A DNA stretch of 9,923 nt from Methylococcaceae bacterium (GCA_005792805.1 SXQV01000216.1:1-9923), one strand, 5' to 3'. Positions 1 to 7,191 are shown, counted from the stretch's first letter. The notes: a model not told the origin generated them from the letters alone. Translations and numbers: made by a program.

Positions 1-165
1 GAAGCTCGGGTGATCCACATAGGCATCCCCCGTCACGATGACGACATCGCATGAATCCCAGCCCAGCGCCTCCATTTCCTCGCGATTCGTCGGCAATTGC
101 GGTGCCGTGCCGAACCGCTTGGCCCAATAGGGACGGTAGGAGAAAAGATCAGGAGCCGGAATCAT
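1..165 (-). CDS. ygiQ: YgiQ-family radical SAM protein, N-terminal part (3' end outside window)
   Basis: Only the first 55 codons are present; the gene runs off the left edge. The translated N-terminus has the hallmark stretches of YgiQ proteins: DLFSYRPYWAKRFG, then PTNREEMEALGWDSCD, then VIVTGDAYVDHPSF, which closely follow the E. coli YgiQ N-terminus as I recall it. The ATG at 163-165 (read on the minus strand) is chosen because an in-frame TAA lies five codons upstream and the family normally starts just before this DLF motif. The radical SAM cysteine motif lies further on and is not in the window, so catalysis cannot be judged. The physiological role of YgiQ is poorly defined. It is divergent from the polysaccharide genes and probably marks the edge of that cluster. 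Confidence 0.88.
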   Translation of the reverse strand, partial: MIPAPDLFSYRPYWAKRFGTAPQLPTNREEMEALGWDSCDVVIVTGDAYVDHPSF

Positions 166-466
166 GAACGACAGTGTTTAGGTTAAGTAAGGGCAGCGGT
201 GGGGCCGGGTATTCTAACGTGAATGTCATGGGTCTCCCGTATATCGCTGTGTGTCCTGTGCGGGGGGTATTCCTCACGATGGCCGGGCTCAACATGATTC
301 ATTGGTGTTTTGGGGATGATAATTGGCGATCACTCCTCAAAACGACGACAATGCACCCTGCTCTTTCCAGGCGAGTTTTATCCTGGTTGACATCCGCGCC
401 CGGCGGGCTGCTTCAATCTTCCCTGCGTACAACATTCCTCCTGCATTTAAGATTCGCGCCGATCCC
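166..466. other. Intergenic region between divergent ygiQ and wzx
   Basis: About 300 bp separate two divergent genes, so promoters for both should lie here. A perfect TTGACA hexamer is at 387-392 on the plus strand, but the best -10 match is TTCAAT at 412-417 with a 19 bp spacer, so the promoter call is weak. Towards ygiQ, the minus strand carries a TAGAAT-like hexamer with no convincing -35. No conserved protein, tRNA or clear hairpin terminator was seen. The open frame crossing this stretch (174-470) has no recognisable family features. Confidence 0.4.
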
Positions 467-1741
467 ATGAAAATGCCTCACCTGATCAGGTCGTCCGCTT
501 GGTTGTTCATGGATCGCTGCTTCCGAATCGGTGTTGGTTTTTTGGTGGGCGTTGTCATCGCCAGACACTATGGCCCTGCCGCCTACGGTCAACTGGCCTA
601 CGTGGTAGCGATGGCGAGCCTGCTGGGGAGTCTGGCCAATGTGGGACTGGACGAAATTGCGCCGCGAGACCTTGCCGCAAAAGATCGGGGCGTCAGCTTG
701 CCTGATCTCCAGAAAACCGCCATCGTTCTGAGGCTGTTCGCGGAGGCATTGGCTTATGTCCTCCTGCTGGGCTTCATGTTGGCTACTCAAGGCTTCACTC
801 TGGTGTTCTGGTTATCGGCTATCTACGGGGGCTATTTTCTGCTCCAGTCAACCGATATTCTGGAATACCGGCTGCGGGTTGACGGGGAATACGGGGCCAT
901 TGCCAGGCTCCGCAGCAGCGCCTCCCTGCTTTCATCGCTCGCCAAGCTGACCGCCATCTATTGCGACTTGCCCCTGATCTGGATCGCCGTCGCCATGGTC
1001 ATCGAGTATGCCCTGGCAACCGCGTGGTACATCCGGATGCTGCATCGGAGAAATTGGTGGTCCGATGCCCGCTTCAACATCGGCTACGCTCAAAATGTTC
1101 TGCGACGTTCTGGCTTTTTGATCGTCACCGGATTTCTGGCGGCTCTCCAGGTTCGTGTTGATAGCGTCATGATCGAGCATTTTCTGGGCTGGGAGTCACT
1201 GGGCCAGTATTCTGCCGCGCTTAAAATTATGGAGCTGTTTGATACCGGCGCCATTGTTCTATCGATCGTGCTGGTGCCAGAATTTGCCAGAAAAACGGGG
1301 GCTGAACTGACCCCGCTCGCCCGCCGAGCCTATCTGGCCGGCATTTCCCTCTATCTGATCTCGATCCCGGTCATGTTCCTGGTTTGGTATCTCTTTCCCC
1401 ACGTCTATGGTCAGTCATATAGTCAGGGGCAAGCCGTTATGCCTTATCTTTTTATCCGGCCCCTGTTTATCCTGATGGGGTTCCTGCGCACGGGACTGGC
1501 CGTTGCCGAAGGGCGCTACACGGCGCTACCCTTTTATGCCTTGTGCGGCTGTATCCTCTCGGCCACGCTGGGCTGGCCCCTCATTCCTGAGTACGGCCTG
1601 AGGGGCGCCGCCATGGCCAGCATGGCCAGTCTGCTCATCTCGAATATAGCCATGGACTTATTGCTGTACCGGCGTCACCTCGGCTGGATTCTGACCTGTC
1701 CGCTGGAAATAGGCGGTCTGCTCCAGCGCGCCCGCTCATGA
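467..1741 (+). CDS. wzx: Wzx-type polysaccharide (lipid-linked repeat unit) flippase
   Basis: This is a 424-residue polytopic membrane protein of the MOP/polysaccharide biosynthesis superfamily, which moves undecaprenyl-diphosphate-linked repeat units across the inner membrane. The N-terminus (SSAWLFMDRCFRIGVGFLVG, then RHYGPAAYGQLAY) is the typical first helix and G-P-x-x-Y-G loop of Wzx proteins. Around residues 228-255 is the family-like stretch QVRVDSVMIEHFLG followed by SLGQYSAALKIMEL. Hydrophobic helices continue to the C-terminus, and the length fits the family. The open frame extends upstream to 323, but those 48 residues do not look like the family, so ATG 467 is preferred; ATG 473 is also possible. 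No good Shine-Dalgarno is visible. Its TGA overlaps the ATG of the next gene (ATGA), implying translational coupling. The substrate cannot be inferred. Confidence 0.85.
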   Translation: MKMPHLIRSSAWLFMDRCFRIGVGFLVGVVIARHYGPAAYGQLAYVVAMASLLGSLANVGLDEIAPRDLAAKDRGVSLPDLQKTAIVLRLFAEALAYVLLLGFMLATQGFTLVFWLSAIYGGYFLLQSTDILEYRLRVDGEYGAIARLRSSASLLSSLAKLTAIYCDLPLIWIAVAMVIEYALATAWYIRMLHRRNWWSDARFNIGYAQNVLRRSGFLIVTGFLAALQVRVDSVMIEHFLGWESLGQYSAALKIMELFDTGAIVLSIVLVPEFARKTGAELTPLARRAYLAGISLYLISIPVMFLVWYLFPHVYGQSYSQGQAVMPYLFIRPLFILMGFLRTGLAVAEGRYTALPFYALCGCILSATLGWPLIPEYGLRGAAMASMASLLISNIAMDLLLYRRHLGWILTCPLEIGGLLQRARS

Positions 1742-2766
1742 TCACGGTCATCGTTCTCAACTGGAATGGTGCCGAGGAGACGGTTGCCTGCCTTGATGCG
1801 CTGGCTCGTTTGCAAGGCGTCACCCCCAACATCATTGTTTGCGACAATCACTCCAGCGACGACTCGTTCGTCAAAATCAAACGACAACTGGCAGTCATGT
1901 CCGCCAGCAATGCGATTTATCGGCATGACCTGCTGGAACCGGGTGGATCGCTTCCCGGTGAGGTGGCCGAGTCAGGATGCCGCTATCTGGGCCTGGTGCA
2001 AACCCACGCCAATCTTGGATTTGCGGGTGGGGTCAATATCGGGCTGCGGCTGGCTCTTCAAGATCCATCAATGCAGTTCGCCTGGGTTCTGAATAATGAC
2101 ACCAGGGTAGCGCCAGGGGCACTGCAAGCGCTGGTCGACACCCTCTCTACGCAACCCAACATAGGGTTGTGTGGATCCACTCTGCTCTACCTGGATGATC
2201 CTCAACGGATTCAGGCCGTAGGGGGGCTGTATAACCCATGGCTTGGTACCACCCGGCACCTTTTGGGGCAGGCAGTCTACTCACCGGAGCGCTGCTCAAC
2301 CATCAACACGCAGCAGATAAATTACGTGGTGGGCGCCTCCATGTTCTTTCGTCGGGACTTGCTGGAGCGGGTTGGCTTATTGTCAGAGGATTACTTTCTC
2401 TACTTCGAGGAGCTCGATTGGGCCATGCGCATGCAGCAGGTAGCCCCCGAATACCAACTGGGTTATGCGCCACGGAGCCTGGTTTATCACAAGGAGGGTG
2501 CCACGGCGGGCGCCAATGATCTGGGTGGCAAGACCTCCAGCCTTACCTCGGACTATTATTTCCAGACCAGCCGATTGCGGTTTGCAAAACGCTATTACCC
2601 CTGGCGTTATGGTCTGGTGAGACTCGCCCAAATAGGGATCGCACTAAACCGTTGCCGACGTGGGCAATGGCAATCCTGCGGATTGGCGCTTGGTTTGCTG
2701 GTGGGGTGGGTGCCCGGCAAGTGGGTCCCGCTGGCACGGGATGAGAGCGGTTTTAACCGGCCCTAG
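1738..2766 (+). CDS. Family 2 glycosyltransferase (rhamnosyltransferase-like GT-A fold)
   Basis: A 342-residue inverting glycosyltransferase that probably adds one sugar to the growing lipid-linked repeat unit on the cytoplasmic face of the membrane. The GT2 landmarks appear in order: the N-terminal strand ITVIVLNWNG (2-11), the nucleotide-binding CDNHSSDDS (35-43), ANLGFAGGVNIGL (91-103), the metal-binding NND (119-121), GASMFFRRDLLERVG (199-213), the probable catalytic-base segment FEELDW (223-228), and HKEG (251-254). This pattern matches the subgroup often annotated as rhamnosyltransferases or dTDP-Rha:GlcNAc transferases, but donor and acceptor are not determined. The start is fixed by the ATGA overlap with wzx, so the pair is almost certainly co-transcribed. 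A weak hydrophobic stretch near residues 315-326 may touch the membrane. The gene converges on the next one, and their stop codons overlap. Confidence 0.9.
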   Translation: MITVIVLNWNGAEETVACLDALARLQGVTPNIIVCDNHSSDDSFVKIKRQLAVMSASNAIYRHDLLEPGGSLPGEVAESGCRYLGLVQTHANLGFAGGVNIGLRLALQDPSMQFAWVLNNDTRVAPGALQALVDTLSTQPNIGLCGSTLLYLDDPQRIQAVGGLYNPWLGTTRHLLGQAVYSPERCSTINTQQINYVVGASMFFRRDLLERVGLLSEDYFLYFEELDWAMRMQQVAPEYQLGYAPRSLVYHKEGATAGANDLGGKTSSLTSDYYFQTSRLRFAKRYYPWRYGLVRLAQIGIALNRCRRGQWQSCGLALGLLVGWVPGKWVPLARDESGFNRP

Positions 2767-3737
2767 GCTATCGCCTTCATCACGCGCTTCGCTACGTGAT
2801 CCCAATCAAACTGCGGTGCTCGCGCCAATCCACGGGAACGCATTTCGGCAAGCAAGCCGGAATCCCGCAGCCCCCGCAGCCCCTGAACAAAGCTCTCTTG
2901 GTCGTCCGGATCAAAGTACATAACCGCCTCACCGCCCACTTCCGGCAGGGCAGTCTGGTTACTGGAAAGCACCGGCGTCCCGCAAGCCATGGCTTCAACG
3001 ACGGGCAGACCGAACCCCTCGTAGCGGGAAGGCATTACCAGTGCGTGGGCGCTGCGATAAAGCGCAGGCAAATCAGTTTCATGCACGAAACCTAGCCCCT
3101 TCACTTTATCCGCCACGCCAACCCATGCAGACACCTCAGCCACGGAACGGGAAAGCTCACCACTCAGAAGCAGATCAAACTCACTCGCCAAGCCACTACA
3201 GGCAAAAGCTCGAACCATCCCCGCTACGTTTTTATGCGGCTTTTGGTTGCCGACATACAGCAGGTACGGGCGCTCATGCGTCCAGCCAGAGCCTGTCGGG
3301 CTAAATTCCTTATCCACCCCATTGCCAGCCAAGGTAATTCTTGCCATGTCAATGCCTGACCAAGCCGCAATACGCTGACGGGAATATTCGGACACCGTGA
3401 AAATACAGGCCGCACGGTGTAACGCGGGTCTGACCACGTGCTGATAATAGGCATATTTGACCCAGGAACGCTCATCAGGCACATCCAAGTGAATCAGGTC
3501 ATGGATCGTCAGCGAAAATGGGCAGGGAGAACCGAGGGGTGCGTTAAACCCAGGAGAGAAGAAATGCCTGGGCCGTTGCCGGGCCAGGATTTGGCTAAGC
3601 TGAATCGGATCCCATAAGCCCAAGGGTTTCCCCGGTAAAATCAGGGGGTGCATCGCACAGCGTGCGCTCACCTCGGCGGCATAACGCCCTATACCGTGCG
3701 GCCCTAGCCAGCGAGCATCAAAGCTGATTGTCAACAT
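2763..3737 (-). CDS. Family 4 glycosyltransferase (GT-B fold)
   Basis: A 324-residue retaining glycosyltransferase of the GT4 family, on the opposite strand to all its polysaccharide neighbours. Visible features: N-terminal strand and glycine loop ISFDARWLGPHGIGRY (4-19), TIHDLIHLD (77-85), the VSEYSR hinge (115-120), VGNQKPHKN (162-170) at the start of the C-terminal donor domain, and the retaining-transferase E-x7-E motif in SRYEGFGLPVVEAM with E240 and E248, followed by CGTPVLSS. Mannosyltransferases commonly have this architecture, and the nearby manC would suit that, but the sugar is an inference. ATG at 3735-3737 is chosen because family members begin at MLTISFDAR; a TTG at 3755 would add six residues. 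The stop TAG shares the CTAG at 2763-2766 with the facing gene, leaving no room for a terminator. Confidence 0.9.
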   Translation of the reverse strand: MLTISFDARWLGPHGIGRYAAEVSARCAMHPLILPGKPLGLWDPIQLSQILARQRPRHFFSPGFNAPLGSPCPFSLTIHDLIHLDVPDERSWVKYAYYQHVVRPALHRAACIFTVSEYSRQRIAAWSGIDMARITLAGNGVDKEFSPTGSGWTHERPYLLYVGNQKPHKNVAGMVRAFACSGLASEFDLLLSGELSRSVAEVSAWVGVADKVKGLGFVHETDLPALYRSAHALVMPSRYEGFGLPVVEAMACGTPVLSSNQTALPEVGGEAVMYFDPDDQESFVQGLRGLRDSGLLAEMRSRGLARAPQFDWDHVAKRVMKAIA

Positions 3738-3827
3738 GCCGTGAAGCCGCCCCAAATAAATTTCTTCGGGTAAAATCCACAGTTAGCCGAAAACCCAATC
3801 CATCCAACCTTAATTTGGACTATCACG
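3738..3827. promoter_or_regulatory. Short divergent intergenic region, probable promoter site for GT4 and wzz/manC
   Basis: Ninety bases separate the minus-strand GT4 gene from the plus-strand wzz gene, so promoters in both directions are expected. On the plus strand, TAAAAT at 3771-3776 is one mismatch from the -10 consensus and lies about 50 bases before the wzz ATG; no matching -35 is visible at 16-18 bp. On the minus strand an AT-rich stretch near 3754-3766 precedes the GT4 start. The evidence is positional plus one hexamer, so the exact sites are uncertain. Confidence 0.3.
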
Positions 3828-4364
3828 ATGCCCGTACCTGAACATGAAATCGAATACCTTGATGAAGGCGAAATCACATTTTCCGACCTGATGGATTATC
3901 TCAAGGACAGCTGGCGCGGTCTGATTGCGGGCGCTGTTCTCGGTGCAATGCTAGCTTCCGGGTGGGTTGCCGTCAGCGCCAAATACAAGGCTGAAATAGT
4001 GTTGGATAACATCCAGGTTGAAGGTAGCCCAAGTTTGAGTTTCACGTTGTGGCGAACGCTGAGTGAGACGCTGCCTCTGCTGGCCAACCAGTTGGATGGG
4101 GTGACCCGCCCCGCCGAAAAGGAGACTGACCGGGCAGGCTGGCTTGCCTCCCCCAAGTGGTGGTTGAAAAACGTCGTTCCAACCTATGGTTTGAACAAAG
4201 GAGACGCCAAGGAATTTCCGGCGCTATCTGATTCGCTCAAGGATCAGTATACAACCATCACCAATATCAAAATTACCTATGAGGACCGGAATCAGGAGGT
4301 CGCATTAAGGCGGGCAAACCGCACCGCTGACTTCAAAAAGACACGGCGCTCTTTAGTAGCCTGA
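3828..4364 (+). CDS. wzz: Wzz-family chain-length determinant, N-terminal fragment (frameshifted)
   Basis: This frame encodes the first 171 residues of a Wzz-like polysaccharide co-polymerase, plus seven off-frame residues before TGA. It has a short acidic cytoplasmic head (EIEYLDEGEITFSDLMDYLK), then a first transmembrane helix at about residues 30-50 (WRGLIAGAVLGAMLASGW), then the start of the periplasmic domain (YKAEIVLDNI). Wzz proteins sit in the inner membrane and set the modal length of polysaccharide made by Wzy. Family-like sequence continues in the next frame from about 4340 (DTALFSSLK), so one ancestral gene spanned 3828-5014 and encoded about 395 residues. Loss of one A in the A run at 4335-4339 explains the break. 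It may be a null mutation, a sequencing error, or a site of -1 frameshifting. The ATG has only a weak GGA upstream. Confidence 0.8.
   Translation: MPVPEHEIEYLDEGEITFSDLMDYLKDSWRGLIAGAVLGAMLASGWVAVSAKYKAEIVLDNIQVEGSPSLSFTLWRTLSETLPLLANQLDGVTRPAEKETDRAGWLASPKWWLKNVVPTYGLNKGDAKEFPALSDSLKDQYTTITNIKITYEDRNQEVALRRANRTADFKKTRRSLVA
4334..4340 (+). other. Frameshift point / possible -1 slippery heptamer in wzz
   Basis: In the wzz frame the bases read TTC AAA AAG, giving the heptamer C-AAA-AAG, which resembles the dnaX slip site A-AAA-AAG. A -1 slip here gives FKKDTALFSSLK and joins the two wzz frames exactly where the family-like sequence resumes. The same join would come from one extra A in the run. 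No Shine-Dalgarno-like stimulator lies at the usual 10-14 base distance (an AGGAGG at 4294-4299 is too far), and no strong hairpin follows directly, so programmed frameshifting is unproven. Confidence 0.45.
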
Positions 4365-4369
4365 AATCT

Positions 4370-5014
4370 ATGATTGGCATTTATGCCAACGAAAGCGTGG
4401 CCAGTGCCCTGTCCAACACCAAGGCGCTCATGGCCAAGCAAATTGAGCTCAGCTATGCTCATAAGAGAGTTGATGCGCTGCAAGCTTTGATGGGTAGACA
4501 AAAATACGACAACCCTCAAGACAAGATCAGTATTGACATTCAAAACAGCCAAGGGCGTTATCTGCCCCTTCAAACCCAACTGAACGCCGAACTACTTGGT
4601 TTGGACGACATTGGATCAGATGTGAGCAAGCTGAACGACCAGCGGGCCCAAATCGAACAGCTTGAACAGTTCGCTACTCAAGCCAAGGCCTTATTAGAGG
4701 TCATTCCCCCCCTTGATGGACGGGCCCTGCTGGAGGGGCTCCTGAAGCTTGAACAACCACTATCAGCCAATATTCCACCCGATGATCTGATTCGGCGCAG
4801 TGTTGCTTTGCGCATCCATAGTGAGCTGATCACCACCCAGATGCGTTTTTCCAGTCAGATGCCGGTCATTTCGAGTACGGTTGGCAAATCGTCCCCCCTG
4901 CTCCTGGCCTTGGCGGGCGGTCTCTTTGGCGGGGTACTTCTGGCGGTAGTGACGACGCTCTTCATGAGGAAGTACCGGAGCTATCAGAAACAACAAGCCA
5001 ACGCGCCTGCCTAA
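4370..5014 (+). CDS. wzz: Wzz-family chain-length determinant, C-terminal fragment (frameshifted)
   Basis: This 214-codon frame holds the rest of the periplasmic domain and the second membrane helix of the Wzz-like protein. Family-like sequence starts about ten codons before the ATG (from 4340), so the ATG at 4370 is probably an internal methionine rather than the native start. The helical, glutamine- and leucine-rich middle (about residues 84-112, SDVSKLNDQRAQIEQLEQ) is typical of the extended helices of polysaccharide co-polymerases. The second transmembrane segment is at about 176-199 (PLLLALAGGLFGGVLLAVV), followed by a basic cytoplasmic tail. The upstream frame stops at 4362-4364, only five bases before this ATG, so termination-reinitiation could make it as a separate piece. 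Alone it has one membrane helix and no N-terminal anchor, so normal function is doubtful unless the frames are joined. Confidence 0.75.
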   Translation: MIGIYANESVASALSNTKALMAKQIELSYAHKRVDALQALMGRQKYDNPQDKISIDIQNSQGRYLPLQTQLNAELLGLDDIGSDVSKLNDQRAQIEQLEQFATQAKALLEVIPPLDGRALLEGLLKLEQPLSANIPPDDLIRRSVALRIHSELITTQMRFSSQMPVISSTVGKSSPLLLALAGGLFGGVLLAVVTTLFMRKYRSYQKQQANAPA

Positions 5015-5038
5015 ATCGCAAAATCGACCGTTACCTAC

Positions 5039-6478
5039 ATGCTCATTCCTGTCATTCTCTCCGGTGGTATCGGCGCACGCCTTTGGCCCGTTTCACGTGA
5101 AAGCTTTCCCAAACCCTTCATAAAGCTGGCGGACGGGGAGAGCCTGCTGCAGAAAACCTATCACCGTGCGACCTCCATCGCGGAAGGCGGCGAAGTATTA
5201 ACCCTTACCCATCGCGACTATTACTTCATGAGCCGCGACGAGTGGGGGCTGGCCTGCCCCCATACAGCCCATCGCGCCCGTTTCATGCTGGAGCCTCAGG
5301 GGCGAAATACCGCAGCGGCGGTGGCCATGGCCGCGCTGTATGCCGCCGATCAGTTTGGGTCGGAGGCGACACTGATGGTCCTTGCCGCAGATCATCTGAT
5401 TCAGGATGAGGCCGCTTTCCAACGCTCCGTAGCCCAGGCCGCCAAACTCGCCTCGGCGGGGTATCTTGTCACGTTTGGCATTCCGCCGACGGCACCCGAG
5501 ACCGGCTATGGGTACATTGAAACAGGCGAGGCGCTAGCGGAGGGTCATCGGGTTGCCCGCTTTATTGAGAAGCCCACGCTCGAAAAGGCCATGGACTATT
5601 TGGCGACCGGTCAATTCCTCTGGAACTCCGGTATGTTCTGCTTCCAGGCGGGTGTCATGCTGGAAGAACTCCAGTGCCATGCCCCCGACATCTATCTGCC
5701 TGCGCAAGCCTGCTGGTCTGGCATGGTTGCCGCCGTAGCGGACCCCAGCCGGCAAATGCTGGAAATTCCCGGCAACACGTTTACCGCCATTCCCAGTCGT
5801 TCCATCGACTATGCCGTCATGGAACATTCTTCAAAAGTGGCCGTCGTGACCGCCGAATTTGACTGGAGCGACGTCGGGTCCTGGAAGGCCGTGAGTGATC
5901 TTCTGACGCCAGATGATCAAAACAACCGCGCTGAAGGGGAGGCGGTGTTTGTCGAGACCCAGAACACCTACATCAAAAGTGATGGCCGCCTGGTCGCTGC
6001 ATTAGGGCTGGATAATGTGATGATTATTGACACACCCGACGCCCTGCTGGTAGCCCACAGCGACAAGGCACAGAACGTCAAGGACCTGGTGGCCACGCTC
6101 AAGTCAAAAAACCACCCGACCTGTACGGTCAGGCGGACCGGGGTGCGCCCTTGGGGAACCTATACTGTCCTGGAAGAAGAAAACCGTTACAAGATCAAGC
6201 GGATAGAAGTCTGGCCGGGGCGCAGCCTCAGCCTGCAAATGCACCACCATCGGAGCGAACATTGGGTTGTCGTCAGCGGGATGGCGCGGGTCGTCAACGG
6301 AGAAAATGAGATTTTTGTCGGTCCCAACGAATCCACCTATATTGCGGCTGGCTGTGTCCACCGGCTTTCCAATCCCGGCTTAGTGAACCTCGTGTTGATC
6401 GAAGTTCAGAGTGGTGAATATTTGCAGGAAGACGACATCGTGCGTCTCGAAGACGAGTATGGGCGCTTCGCGACTTAA
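5039..6478 (+). CDS. manC: Bifunctional mannose-1-phosphate guanylyltransferase / mannose-6-phosphate isomerase
   Basis: A cytoplasmic 479-residue enzyme of the ManC/CpsB/AlgA/XanB type. It converts mannose-1-phosphate and GTP to GDP-mannose and, through its C-terminal domain, interconverts fructose-6-phosphate and mannose-6-phosphate. The N-terminal nucleotidyltransferase signature LSGGIGARLWPVSR with PKPF covers about residues 7-27; EPQGRNTAAA (85-94), AADH (116-119), ETGYGYI (154-160), EKP (177-179), WNSGMF (195-200) and DWSDVGSW (275-282) follow. The type II isomerase cupin spans about 365-470 and has the QxHxHRxEHW zinc motif, with Q400, H402, H404, E407 and probably H441 as ligands. Length is normal for the bifunctional class, and both active sites look intact. 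It lies 24 bases after wzz and probably shares its transcript. It indicates mannose, rhamnose, fucose or another GDP-mannose-derived sugar in the product. Confidence 0.96.
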   Translation: MLIPVILSGGIGARLWPVSRESFPKPFIKLADGESLLQKTYHRATSIAEGGEVLTLTHRDYYFMSRDEWGLACPHTAHRARFMLEPQGRNTAAAVAMAALYAADQFGSEATLMVLAADHLIQDEAAFQRSVAQAAKLASAGYLVTFGIPPTAPETGYGYIETGEALAEGHRVARFIEKPTLEKAMDYLATGQFLWNSGMFCFQAGVMLEELQCHAPDIYLPAQACWSGMVAAVADPSRQMLEIPGNTFTAIPSRSIDYAVMEHSSKVAVVTAEFDWSDVGSWKAVSDLLTPDDQNNRAEGEAVFVETQNTYIKSDGRLVAALGLDNVMIIDTPDALLVAHSDKAQNVKDLVATLKSKNHPTCTVRRTGVRPWGTYTVLEEENRYKIKRIEVWPGRSLSLQMHHHRSEHWVVVSGMARVVNGENEIFVGPNESTYIAAGCVHRLSNPGLVNLVLIEVQSGEYLQEDDIVRLEDEYGRFAT

Positions 6479-6602
6479 GCCTATATCTGTGCCACGGCTT
6501 ACTTGGCCACAATGAACCGGTTATGTATTTTCGTGGATAACCATGAAACTCCCCCTTGGAGTAAAGCCTCCGTGTATGTTAGGAGTTAGCCAAGCAATAC
6601 TC

Positions 6603-6850
6603 CGCCCCCCGCACAGCCCACCACTCCAGCCCAGTCGGTGCCGCTAGCCTGAGGTCCTTCGCGGTGCTTCGGCTCCGCTCAGCACAAGCCTCAGGATGAC
6701 ACAGTGTTCCGTGTCCCCCGCGTGGGAGGCCCGCCCCCGGGCCGGTGCGAGGCAGGTGCCGGCATTGGATCCCGCTCGCGCCGAGGGCGACGAGCCCAAG
6801 GAGGGTTGTGTCATCCTGACCGACCAACGGGAAGTGAAGGATCTCAGGCT
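6603..6850. repeat. Tandem GC-rich intergenic element, copy 1
   Basis: First of two adjacent copies. It begins with a CACAgCCCACCACTCC block (6612-6627). A left hairpin follows (CCTGAGG at 6648-6654 with CCTCAGG at 6689-6695, and an inner GTGCT/AGCAC pair at 6664-6668 and 6681-6685). A GC-rich core (6722-6792) comes next, and the unit ends in a right arm (6807-6850). The left arm read on the minus strand has the same ends as the right arm (GTGTCATCCTGA at one end, CTCAGGCT-like at the other), so the copy is a large imperfect inverted repeat. No transposase is encoded. Open frames on both strands look like by-products of GC-rich sequence. Confidence 0.8.
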
Positions 6851-7071
6851 GCGGCCCCCCCCACAACCCACCACTCCGGCCCAGCCAGTGCCCCTGTCCT
6901 GAGCCTGTCAAAGGACTCAGGACGACACAGCGTTCCGTGTCCCCGTGGGAGGCCCGCCCCCGGGCCGGTGCGAGGCAGGTGCCGGCATTGGGCCCCGCTC
7001 GCGCCGAGGGCGACGCTCCCACGGGGGTGTGTCATCCTGACCGACCAACGGGAAGTGAAGGATCTCAGGCT
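6851..7071. repeat. Tandem GC-rich intergenic element, copy 2
   Basis: Second copy, directly following the first. The core at 6945-7015 matches 6722-6792 with about two differences, and the right arm 7028-7071 is identical to 6807-6850 over 44 bases. The opening CCCACCACTCC is at 6867-6877. The left hairpin differs from copy 1: GTCCTGAG at 6896-6903 pairs perfectly with CTCAGGAC at 6916-6923 around a 12-base loop. The near-identity of core and right arm suggests recent duplication or conversion, while the left arm was replaced by another palindrome. Confidence 0.8.
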
Positions 7072-7123
7072 ACGCCCCCCGCCCCCCGAAGGCCCCAGCC
7101 CAACCCGCCCCAAAACCCAAACA

Positions 7124-7153
7124 TCCACAAACCTTCACAACCCATGCTATCAT
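7124..7153 (+). promoter_or_regulatory. Possible extended -10 promoter for the downstream transferase gene
   Basis: TGCTATCAT at 7145-7153 fits an extended -10 (TGn followed by TATCAT, one mismatch from TATAAT). TCCACA at 7124-7129 is a 4-of-6 match to the -35 consensus with an 18-base spacer. It lies just after the repeat block and about 180 bases before the GTG at 7330, and would give a long leader carrying the small ORF at 7192. The support is sequence match only. Confidence 0.35.
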
Positions 7154-7191
7154 CCGTCCCCTCACACCAAACCAAGCCGGGGGGCAACACA

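Noticed and set aside
387..417. Strong sigma-70 promoter for wzx at TTGACA
   Set aside because: The -35 hexamer is perfect, but the only acceptable -10 is 4 of 6 with a 19-bp spacer; mentioned only within the intergenic entry.
174..470. 98-codon open frame (GTG start) upstream of wzx
   Set aside because: No family resemblance, no ribosome-binding site, and it runs into the wzx start in another frame; most likely chance.
4294..4340. Shine-Dalgarno stimulator for -1 frameshifting (AGGAGG at 4294-4299)
   Set aside because: It is about 35 bases before the slip site, well beyond the spacing known for dnaX-type stimulation.
6519..6562. Terminator after manC
   Set aside because: GGTTAT/ATAACC (6519-6542) and ACTCC/GGAGT (6548-6562) can pair, but the stems are short and no T run follows, so a rho-independent terminator is not supported.
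6603..7071. CRISPR array or insertion sequence
   Set aside because: Only two long units with no spacers of regular length and no cas genes; no transposase frame, so neither a CRISPR nor a complete IS.
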